Assembly (NCBI GenBank): GCA_040403095.1
Contig: JBBALI010000018.1
Span: 1-64,000 of the forward strand
Direction of reading: 5' to 3'
Origin: JAQVCM01 sp040403095
GTDB taxonomy: Bacteria; Bacteroidota; Bacteroidia; Flavobacteriales_D; Crocinitomicaceae
Length of the DNA stretch: 64,000 bases
Shown: piece after piece, positions 52,986 to 60,569 of the stretch
Layout of the letters: every line of letters begins with the position of its first letter
Numbering within the stretch: the stretch's first letter is position 1
Program-made: the position numbers and the translations under genes
Notes under the pieces: generated by a model
The model's database searches: none
The model's input: the letters and a program-made list of their open reading frames with translations, nothing else
What the model was told of the DNA's origin: nothing

Positions 52986-53729
52986 TTAAAATCCAAAATT
53001 ATTGAACCCTTTATCTAGTAATATCAAATAATTTTCTTCGTTAAATTTGAAATATTGTGATGGTTTATGAGGAACACCTTCTTGCTTTTCATCTAGACTT
53101 TCTACGATATTTAATTTCAACATTTTTCTACGGAAATTCCTTTTATCCAACTCATTACCCAAAATAGATTCATACAATTTATGCAATTGAGAAAAAGTAA
53201 ATTTTTCAGGCAGAAGATTAAATCCAATCGGCTGTGTATTGATTTTATCTTTCAGTTTTTTCAAAGCTGATTGAAAAATTTCAAAGTGGTCAAATGCCAA
53301 TTCTGTGATGTCATCTACCAAAATCCATGAAGCAGATTTTGCAAAAGAAGATGGTTGTGGCTCATAATCATTCATATTCACCAAAGTATAATAAGCAACG
53401 GTAATTACCCTCGCATCAGGATCCTGACGAACTGCTTGCAACCATTTTTTATCGTTTGGTTTATTAACACGATTTGGATCACCAAAAGCACCAACTTGTT
53501 CTAGAAAAATATCCTCTAAACCAGTTAATTCTTTCAAAACTCGACCAGCAGCCATGTCTAAGTTTTCTTCTTCAAAAATCAAATCGCCAGGAAGAGCCAT
53601 CATCTGCGGAACTCCTTCAACAGGCTGACGTTCAATCAAAAGCACGCGCAATTGATTAAAATCAAAACCGAAAATCACACAATCTGTAGAAATTCGATGG
53701 TTAATTTGATGCTTATTTTTAATTTGCAT
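52986..53729 (-). CDS. Nudix-fold transcriptional regulator (NrtR/AraR-like), candidate regulator of the locus
   Basis: 247 residues from ATG 53729 (MQIKNKHQINHRIST). Residues ~10-145 are a Nudix domain (DCVIFGFDFNQLRVLLIER... LPGDLIFEEE). The Nudix box should read Gx5Ex7REUxEExGU; here GDLIFEE.. is kept but RE is GR and EE is KE (GRVLKELTGL), so hydrolysis is unlikely. Residues ~165-245 are a winged helix-turn-helix (FTFSQLHKLYESILGNELDKRNFRRKMLKLNIVE, in parts). This pairing is that of NrtR and of the Bacteroides arabinose regulator AraR, where the Nudix domain binds an effector. Located between zwf and a divergent sugar kinase with an operator in its own promoter, it is the obvious regulator of this locus (inference). 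Confidence 0.85.
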   Translation of the reverse strand: MQIKNKHQINHRISTDCVIFGFDFNQLRVLLIERQPVEGVPQMMALPGDLIFEEENLDMAAGRVLKELTGLEDIFLEQVGAFGDPNRVNKPNDKKWLQAVRQDPDARVITVAYYTLVNMNDYEPQPSSFAKSASWILVDDITELAFDHFEIFQSALKKLKDKINTQPIGFNLLPEKFTFSQLHKLYESILGNELDKRNFRRKMLKLNIVESLDEKQEGVPHKPSQYFKFNEENYLILLDKGFNNFGF

Positions 53730-53732
53730 ATA

Positions 53733-53765
53733 CAAATGTAAAAAAGAAATTTATATATTCGCAAA
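53733..53765 (-). promoter_or_regulatory. Promoter of the Nudix regulator gene
   Basis: Minus strand: TTTG at 53765-53762, 21-base spacer, TACATTTG at 53740-53733, then 3 bases to the ATG at 53729. The operator lies directly upstream of the -33 TTTG and shares one base with it (53765). Confidence 0.6.
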
Positions 53766-53781
53766 GTGTACTTTTGACACA
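53765..53781 (+). promoter_or_regulatory. Operator between the regulator and kinase genes
   Basis: AGTGTACTTTTGACACA: arms GTGT/ACAC. It adjoins the -33 box of the regulator gene on one side and lies 6 bases before a -7-like TATTTTTC (53788-53795) of the kinase operon on the other, so one site could control both directions. Confidence 0.7.
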
Positions 53782-53808
53782 AAGGCATATTTTTCCATTT
53801 TATTAGTT

Positions 53809-54675
53809 ATGATTTTAATTATAGATAGCGGTTCTACAAAGAGTGATTGGGTTCTTTTAAAAGATTCAGGAAATGAATATTTTTCAACCATTGGTTTGAA
53901 TCCATATTTTCATTCTGAAGAGTTAGTTTATAACACTGTTTGTGAAAATGAAGGTTTGAATGAAATCAAATCTCAAATAAGTTTGGTTTTCTTCTACGGC
54001 GCTGGTTGCTCCTCAAAAGAGTTGAACAAAATAATAGAAAACGGTTTACAAAAAGTTTTCATTCATGCAAAAATTCACATTGACCATGACTTGAAAGCCT
54101 GCGCTTACGCAACTTACGAAGGCGAGCCGTCCATTTCTTGTATCATTGGCACAGGTTCAAACTCTTGTTACTTTGATGGAAAAGAAATCTACGAAGAAGT
54201 ACCCGCGTTGGGCTACATTTTGGGCGATGAAGGAAGTGGTACTTATTTTGGGAAGCAATTATTGTCGATGTATTTGTACAAATTACTTCCAAAACACATT
54301 CATGAGGCTTTTGAAAGTCAAACAGGATTAACTAAAGACAAGATAGTTGACAATGTTTACATGCAGCCAAATGCAAATGTTTACTTGGCATCATTCATGA
54401 AATTTATTGTTCAATTTTCAAACGATCCTTTCGTAAAAGAAATGATCTATGAGGGATTCAAAAAATTCATTCAAATCCATGTCGCTTGCTATGAAAACCA
54501 CAAACAAATTAAAGTACATTTTGTGGGTTCAATTGCACATCTATTTAGAAATGAACTAAATGAAGCTTGTAAATATTATCAAGTTACACTTGGACAAACG
54601 ATTCAAAAACCAATCGATGGATTAATAAATTATCACATAAAATATATTCTTGAAGGTCAGAAGAATGTAATCTAA
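53809..54675 (+). CDS. BadF/BcrA-family sugar kinase (N-acetylglucosamine kinase-like)
   Basis: 288 residues, actin-like ATPase fold of the BadF/BcrA or N-acetylglucosamine kinase type. Phosphate-1 loop IIDSGSTKSDWVLL near residue 4; CIIGTGSNSCYFDG near 113 (phosphate-2); PALGYILGDEGSGTYFGKQLL near 132. The gene heads the operon that also holds maltose phosphorylase, and starch breakdown gives free glucose, so the probable role is to phosphorylate glucose to glucose 6-phosphate (inference). GlcNAc as substrate remains possible. Confidence 0.82.
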   Translation: MILIIDSGSTKSDWVLLKDSGNEYFSTIGLNPYFHSEELVYNTVCENEGLNEIKSQISLVFFYGAGCSSKELNKIIENGLQKVFIHAKIHIDHDLKACAYATYEGEPSISCIIGTGSNSCYFDGKEIYEEVPALGYILGDEGSGTYFGKQLLSMYLYKLLPKHIHEAFESQTGLTKDKIVDNVYMQPNANVYLASFMKFIVQFSNDPFVKEMIYEGFKKFIQIHVACYENHKQIKVHFVGSIAHLFRNELNEACKYYQVTLGQTIQKPIDGLINYHIKYILEGQKNVI

Positions 54676-54686
54676 AACTGAAAACT

Positions 54687-56036
54687 ATGAAAACTTTAAA
54701 ACTCATTGCTATTGTATTGTCAATTCACTTTAGCTCGAATTGTCAAAACCAACCATTTACAACTCCTTTAAAGACGGTTGATTGGTCAAAAAACGCATCT
54801 ATCTATGAAATAAATGTGAGGCAATTTTCCAAAGAAGGAACTTTCAAAGCCGTGGAAAAAGAATTACCAAGATTAAAAGCGATGGGTTTTGATATTTTGT
54901 GGCTGATGCCGATAAATCCAATCGGAGTTAAAAATAGAAAAGGTTCTTTGGGAAGTTATTATGCTGTGAAAGATTACATGGCTGTAAATCCTGAATTTGG
55001 AACCAAGTCAGATTTTGATCAATTGGTAAAAGCAGCACATGCTTTGAATTTGAAAATCATCATTGACTGGGTTGCAAATCATACATCACCAGACAACATT
55101 TGGGTTGAACAAGGACACAAAGATTGGTACACACTTGATTCTACAGGAAATCTTCAGCCAACAATTGGAACAGATTGGTGGGATGTTGCTGATTTGAATT
55201 ATGACAACAAAGACATGCGCAAAGCAATGATCGAATCAATGAAATATTGGGTAAAAACTTCAGACATCGATGGATTTAGATGCGATGTTGCTGATTGGGT
55301 ACCAGTTGATTTTTGGAATGATGCACGCAAGGAATTAGATGCTGTTAAACCAGTATTCATGCTTGCTGAAGCTGAAAATCCTGCTCACCACACTGCTGCT
55401 TTTGACATGTCATATGGTTGGGAGTTTCATAGCATCATGAATCAAATTGCGCAAGGAAAGAAAAATGTGGATGACGTCAGAAAGTATGTAGCTGAAAGAT
55501 CTAAATTTCCTACAAATGCTTACAGAATGAATTTTACTTCCAACCACGATGAAAATTCTTGGAACGGAACAGAAATGGAAAGAATGGGTGATGCAAGATT
55601 TGCAATGGGCGTTTTGGCTGCAACATTCGAAGGAATGAACTTGATTTACAACGGACAAGAAACCAGTTTAGATAGAAGATTGTTATTCTTCGAGAAGGAC
55701 AGCATCAACTGGAGTAAAATGGATTTAGTTGATTTCTACACCAAAATCGATAACTTAAAAGAAAAAAATCAAGCGCTATGGAATGGTAATTTTGGAGGAG
55801 ATTTAAAAATCATCAGCCCTGAGAACAACAAAAACGTTTTGGTTTATACTAGAGAAAAAAATGGTCAAAAAGTAATCGTTGTCTTGAATCTTTCTGCTGA
55901 AAAACAAACTGTAAATATTGAAAATAGCAGTTTAAAAGGGAAATACACCAATCTTTTTACTGGAAAGAAAAAATCAATTTCTACCACTTTAAATGAAAAT
56001 CTTGCGCCTTGGGGCTACGTCGTTTATTCTAAATAA
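54687..56036 (+). CDS. GH13 alpha-amylase, probable surface or periplasmic lipoprotein
   Basis: 449 residues. The signal peptide ends in FSSNC with Cys19 and NQ after it, so it may be lipidated. GH13 catalytic residues: Asp200 (FRCDVADW), Glu228 (LAEAEN), Asp288 (TSNHDENSW). Short barrel and a C-terminal beta domain (~370-449). The small size and IYEINVRQFSKEG start match the compact GH13 enzymes found in Bacteroidota maltose clusters. It sits 11 bases after the kinase and 11 before the transporter. SusG-like attack on surface starch or periplasmic maltodextrin trimming are both possible. Confidence 0.88.
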   Translation: MKTLKLIAIVLSIHFSSNCQNQPFTTPLKTVDWSKNASIYEINVRQFSKEGTFKAVEKELPRLKAMGFDILWLMPINPIGVKNRKGSLGSYYAVKDYMAVNPEFGTKSDFDQLVKAAHALNLKIIIDWVANHTSPDNIWVEQGHKDWYTLDSTGNLQPTIGTDWWDVADLNYDNKDMRKAMIESMKYWVKTSDIDGFRCDVADWVPVDFWNDARKELDAVKPVFMLAEAENPAHHTAAFDMSYGWEFHSIMNQIAQGKKNVDDVRKYVAERSKFPTNAYRMNFTSNHDENSWNGTEMERMGDARFAMGVLAATFEGMNLIYNGQETSLDRRLLFFEKDSINWSKMDLVDFYTKIDNLKEKNQALWNGNFGGDLKIISPENNKNVLVYTREKNGQKVIVVLNLSAEKQTVNIENSSLKGKYTNLFTGKKKSISTTLNENLAPWGYVVYSK

Positions 56037-56047
56037 TCTTTCTGACT

Positions 56048-57598
56048 ATGGAAGTGCAAAAATCAAGCAAAGAAGATAAACCATTTTTGTCGTTTTGGCA
56101 AATTTGGAATATGAGTTTTGGATTTTTAGGAATTCAATTTGGATTTGAACTCCAAAACTCAAACGTCAGCAGAATATTTGAAACTTTAGGCGCCAACAAA
56201 GACGAAATTCCAATTTTATGGATTGCAGCTCCTTTGACAGGTTTATTAATTCAACCGATTATTGGCTATTTAAGTGATCGAACTTGGCATCCGTATTGGG
56301 GAAGAAGACGACCATTTTTCTTCATTGGCGCAATTTTAGCCACGATTGCACTTTTTATTCTTCCCAACTCCCCTACTTTGTGGATTGCTGGAAGTATGTT
56401 GTGGATCATGGATGCTTCTATCAACATTTCAATGGAGCCTTTCCGCGCATTTGTAGGCGATAAATTACCCGCAGCACAAAGAACGAAAGGTTTTGCAATG
56501 CAAAGTTTTTTCATCGGAATTGGTTCTGTAATTGCTGCAATGCTTCCTTGGTTTTTCACCAATGTGATGCATTTTTCAAATCAATCTGAAACAGGAACTA
56601 TCCCAGATTCTGTGAAATGGAGTTTCTACTTAGGAGGTGTTGCATTTCTAGCTTCGGTGATGTACACCGTTTTCACTACGAAAGAAATGCCACCTGAAGA
56701 TTTGGAAAAATTTAAGGAAGAGAAGAAAAAAACGACTTTCATGATGGGAGTCAAAGAAACCTTTGGTGGAATTTTTCAAATGCCCAAAGCAATGAAACAA
56801 TTGGCTTGGGTACAATTTTTTACTTGGTTTTCTTTATTCGCTATGTGGATTTACAGTACGAATGCTGTCACTAGTAATTTATACAACATGAAAGTCGAAA
56901 GGTCTTTGGTTGAAAAAATGGAAAACCACATTCAAGATACGCTTTCACACAAAAGTTTAGATTTGAAAGTCAAACAACAATTCAAATCTTTGCAAGCGGA
57001 TATCAATGAAATCAAAGAGTTTAGAGCAAACGAAAATCCTGTTGCAGTTTCCTTGAATTTGGCAAATTATTTCAGTGACACCATTCATCCAGTTGCAGAG
57101 AAATCAGATATCAAAAAGTTGCAACGTGTTAAGCAAGAATACAACGATGGAGCAGATTGGTTGAGTATCTGTTCCTCAATCAGAAATGGTATTGCAGCGA
57201 TTTTCGCGTTTATCATTCCATGGATTGCTTACAAAACTAATCGCAGAAAAACCCATATGATTTCGCTAATCATTGGTGGAATTGGTTTAATAAGTATCTA
57301 TTTTATTTCCAACCCAGTATTTTTAGCTGTTTCTATGGGAATGGTCGGAATTGCCTGGGCAAGTATTTTATCCATGCCTTATGCGATTTTATCTAGCTCA
57401 TTGCCGCCAGAAAGAATGGGTTATTTTATGGGTGTTTTCAACTTTTTCATTGTGATTCCACAAATCGTAGCAGCAACAATCCTAGGATTTTTAACTATGA
57501 AACTATTTGGCGCAAACACACTTTATACGATTATGTTTGGTGGATTCACCATGATTTTAGCAGGGTTTTTAACGCTGAAAGTAGAAGATAACGATTAA
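56048..57598 (+). CDS. MFS sugar transporter (maltose/sucrose type)
   Basis: 516 residues, inner-membrane major-facilitator permease related to GPH/SLC45-like maltose and sucrose symporters. First half: FLGIQFGFELQNSNVSRIF near residue 27, GYLSDRTWHPYWGRRRPFFFIGA near 73 (the MFS D-R-x-x-x-x-x-G-R-R-R loop). A ~110-residue hydrophilic insert (~285-385, including charged helical stretches) separates the halves, followed by five or six membrane segments. It should bring maltose from the periplasm to the cytosolic phosphorylase encoded two genes downstream. Confidence 0.88.
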   Translation: MEVQKSSKEDKPFLSFWQIWNMSFGFLGIQFGFELQNSNVSRIFETLGANKDEIPILWIAAPLTGLLIQPIIGYLSDRTWHPYWGRRRPFFFIGAILATIALFILPNSPTLWIAGSMLWIMDASINISMEPFRAFVGDKLPAAQRTKGFAMQSFFIGIGSVIAAMLPWFFTNVMHFSNQSETGTIPDSVKWSFYLGGVAFLASVMYTVFTTKEMPPEDLEKFKEEKKKTTFMMGVKETFGGIFQMPKAMKQLAWVQFFTWFSLFAMWIYSTNAVTSNLYNMKVERSLVEKMENHIQDTLSHKSLDLKVKQQFKSLQADINEIKEFRANENPVAVSLNLANYFSDTIHPVAEKSDIKKLQRVKQEYNDGADWLSICSSIRNGIAAIFAFIIPWIAYKTNRRKTHMISLIIGGIGLISIYFISNPVFLAVSMGMVGIAWASILSMPYAILSSSLPPERMGYFMGVFNFFIVIPQIVAATILGFLTMKLFGANTLYTIMFGGFTMILAGFLTLKVEDND

Positions 57599-57603
57599 TT
57601 AGA

Positions 57604-58236
57604 ATGGAAATTAAAGGATTAATATTTGATTTGGATGGGGTAATTGTGAACACAGAACACAATCATTTCATCGCATGGAAAAGAACTGCTAATAGTTTGG
57701 GAGTAACTTTTACAGAGAAAGACAACGAAAAATTAAAAGGCTTAAGTCGTGTTGATTCTTTGAAAACCATTTTAACAATGGGAAATGTTGAAATCAGCGA
57801 AGAAACTTTCAATAACTATCTAGTTTCCAAAAACAAATTTTATTTAGATTCTATCGCTTCCATCACCGCTGAAAACATGTTGAAAGGCGTTGCTGATTTA
57901 TTGGTGAAAGCCAAGGAGAAAGGCATTCTTTTGGCTGTTGGATCATCTAGTAAAAACGCAAAATTCATTTTAGAGCGATTGAATTTGACTGACGCTTTTC
58001 ATATCATCGTTGATGGAAATATGGTGGAAAAACCAAAACCAAATCCAGAGGTATTTTTGAAAGGCGCAGAGGCGATGGGTTTAGCACCGCAAGAATGCGT
58101 CGTTTTCGAAGATGCTGAAAGTGGAATCAAAGCTGCAAAAGATGGTGGGTTTTATTCAATTGCTGTCGGAAATCCTGAAATAGCTGAACTTGGAGATTTA
58201 TATTTAAACGATTTAACAGAATTCAAATTAATATAG
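57604..58236 (+). CDS. pgmB: Beta-phosphoglucomutase
   Basis: 210 residues, HAD superfamily. Nucleophile and acid/base Asp9 and Asp11 in IFDLDGVIVNTE; cap domain; VGSSSKNA near residue 117; DGNMVEKPKPNPEVFLKGAEAMG with the conserved Lys near 143; VVFEDAESGIKAAKDGG near 167. Converts beta-glucose 1-phosphate, made by the GH65 phosphorylase encoded 2 bases downstream, to glucose 6-phosphate. Context and motif agree. Confidence 0.94.
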   Translation: MEIKGLIFDLDGVIVNTEHNHFIAWKRTANSLGVTFTEKDNEKLKGLSRVDSLKTILTMGNVEISEETFNNYLVSKNKFYLDSIASITAENMLKGVADLLVKAKEKGILLAVGSSSKNAKFILERLNLTDAFHIIVDGNMVEKPKPNPEVFLKGAEAMGLAPQECVVFEDAESGIKAAKDGGFYSIAVGNPEIAELGDLYLNDLTEFKLI

Positions 58237-58238
58237 GC

Positions 58239-60527
58239 ATGAACAATTTGTTTGAAATAGACGAATGGAAAATCATCGAAAACAAATTCGATGCAAACAA
58301 ACAAGAACAAGCTGAAAGCATTTTTGCTATCGGAAACGGTAGTTTTGGTCAAAGAGCCAATTTTGAAGAAACTTACTCAGGGAAAAGTCTACAAGGAAGT
58401 TATGTTGGTGGTGTTTATTATCCGGACAAAACACGTGTTGGTTGGTGGAAAAATGGCTACCCTGAATATTTTGCAAAAGTGATCAATTCATGTAATTGGA
58501 TTGGAATTAAAATTGAAATCGACGGGAAAGAAATTGATTTATTCAAGGCTGAAATCAAATCTTTTTACAGAGAATTAGACATGTTTACCGGAACTTTAAC
58601 ACGTAAATTTCGCTGTGTAACTGCTGAAAACAAAGAATTTGAAATCGTTTCAACTCGTTTTTGCTCTATGCACAACGAAGAAATTGCTGCGATTAAATAT
58701 ACTATCACTCCTTTGAATTTTTCTGGAAATGTGATATTCACACCATATTTAGATGGAAATGTGAACAATTCAGATTCAAACTACGACGAATTTTTCTGGT
58801 TAAGAGATACTGAAAGAGTTGGTGTAAAAAAAGGTGTGGTCAGTATGCGAACTAAAAAAACCAACTATTTGGTTGCAACTGCTATGCGTTTCTCGTTTTG
58901 GGAGGAAGAAAATTTATTAGACATTCATCCAAATATCAAACAAGCAGATTTATACATTGACAATCATTTCGAACATTTTTTAGAGCAAGGAAAAAAATAT
59001 ACGCTTAAAAAGTATGTTTCGATTACTTCAACAATTAACCATTCAGAATTTAATACAGTTGCAGCAGCAATTAATCAAGTGACTGAAGCTTATACGCGTG
59101 GTTTTGATGCTTTACATGAAGAACACAAAGAAGCTTGGAAACAAATTTGGGTCAATGCGGATGTGAAAATTGAAGGTGATAAATCTGCTCAACAAGCAAT
59201 TCGTTTCAATATTTTCCACCTGTATCAAACTTACACTGGAAATAATTCCAAATTAAATATCGGACCAAAAGGTTTTACTGGCGAAAAATATGGAGGTGCA
59301 ACTTATTGGGACACTGAAGCTTATTGCATTCCATTTTTCCTCAAAACGGCTCCACAAAAAGTTTCGCGTCAATTGTTAAAATACCGCTATAATCAGTTGG
59401 ATAAGGCAATTGAAAATGCTGCGAAATTAGGATTTACTGATGGTGCGGCATTGTATCCAATGGTTACTATGAATGGCGAGGAATGTCACAACGAATGGGA
59501 AATTACTTTCGAAGAAATCCATAGAAACGGTGCGATAGCTTTTGCGATTCACAATTATGAGAGACATACAAACGATTGGGAATATGTGCGTGAATTTGGG
59601 CGTGATGTACTAATCGGAATTGCTAGATTTTGGGCGCAAAGATTCAATTGGTCTGCTGACAAAAAACAATTTGTTATGTTAGGTGTTACCGGTCCAAACG
59701 AATATGAAAACAATGTAAATAACAATTGGTATACCAATTACATCGCAAAATGGTGTTTGACATATGCGCTGGAGGTTGAAGAAAAATTAGCAGATAAAAG
59801 ACAAATCTTACGTGATGGAGAAAGTGATTTCTGGAAACATTTGATTGAAAATATCTATTTGCCAAAAATGAAAGATTCAAATGTCTTCTTACAACAAGAT
59901 AACTTTTTAGATAAAGTATTGTTGAATGCTGCAGACCTTCCTGAAAATGAAAGACCAATAAACCAACATTGGTCTTGGGATAGAATTTTGCGTTCCGTAT
60001 TTATCAAACAAGCAGATGTTTTACAAGGAATTTATCTTTTTGAAGATCATTTTTCAATGGATGAAATTAGGGATAATTTTAATTTCTACGAACCAAAAAC
60101 AGTGCATGAATCATCCCTTTCACCATGTATTCACTCTATTTTAGCAGCAAAAATTGGCGATCAATCTACAGCTTATAAAATGTATTTAAGAACTTCAAGG
60201 TTGGATTTAGATGATTACAACCGTGAAGTTGCTGAAGGTTTGCACATAACCAGTATGGCTGGAACTTGGATGAGTATCGTTGAAGGACTTGCAGGTGTTA
60301 GGATTCAAGGTAAAAATTTAATTTTAAATCCAACAATTCCACAACAGTGGTCAAAATATGAATTCAATATTTTCCACCAAAATCAGCCTTTGAGCTTGTC
60401 AATTTCGAAAGAGAATATTTCGATAGAAAACAAAGGTGAAAGTAAAATCAAGGCGGTTATCTTTGGTCAATCAATGGAAATTTTGGCAAATTCTACCATT
60501 GAAACAAAGTTAAAAGTTCTTGCTTAA
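58239..60527 (+). CDS. GH65 maltose phosphorylase
   Basis: 762 residues, usual length for GH65 inverting phosphorylases. Family segments: GNGSFGQRANFEETYSGKS near residue 30, KYGGATYWDTEAYCIPFF near 349, and EEITFEEIHRNGAI-like ECHNEWEITFEEIHRNGAI near 412-430 with the catalytic Glu. The ending IVEGLAGVRIQGKNLILNPTIPQQW is the conserved C-terminal barrel edge. Cytoplasmic (no signal peptide). Splits maltose with phosphate to beta-glucose 1-phosphate and glucose. Kojibiose or trehalose phosphorylases are relatives; pgmB, the maltose-type transporter and the amylases favour maltose. Confidence 0.9.
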   Translation: MNNLFEIDEWKIIENKFDANKQEQAESIFAIGNGSFGQRANFEETYSGKSLQGSYVGGVYYPDKTRVGWWKNGYPEYFAKVINSCNWIGIKIEIDGKEIDLFKAEIKSFYRELDMFTGTLTRKFRCVTAENKEFEIVSTRFCSMHNEEIAAIKYTITPLNFSGNVIFTPYLDGNVNNSDSNYDEFFWLRDTERVGVKKGVVSMRTKKTNYLVATAMRFSFWEEENLLDIHPNIKQADLYIDNHFEHFLEQGKKYTLKKYVSITSTINHSEFNTVAAAINQVTEAYTRGFDALHEEHKEAWKQIWVNADVKIEGDKSAQQAIRFNIFHLYQTYTGNNSKLNIGPKGFTGEKYGGATYWDTEAYCIPFFLKTAPQKVSRQLLKYRYNQLDKAIENAAKLGFTDGAALYPMVTMNGEECHNEWEITFEEIHRNGAIAFAIHNYERHTNDWEYVREFGRDVLIGIARFWAQRFNWSADKKQFVMLGVTGPNEYENNVNNNWYTNYIAKWCLTYALEVEEKLADKRQILRDGESDFWKHLIENIYLPKMKDSNVFLQQDNFLDKVLLNAADLPENERPINQHWSWDRILRSVFIKQADVLQGIYLFEDHFSMDEIRDNFNFYEPKTVHESSLSPCIHSILAAKIGDQSTAYKMYLRTSRLDLDDYNREVAEGLHITSMAGTWMSIVEGLAGVRIQGKNLILNPTIPQQWSKYEFNIFHQNQPLSLSISKENISIENKGESKIKAVIFGQSMEILANSTIETKLKVLA

Positions 60528-60569
60528 ATTTGTGTGAAGTAAATTAGTATCTAGATTAATTTTTAAAGT

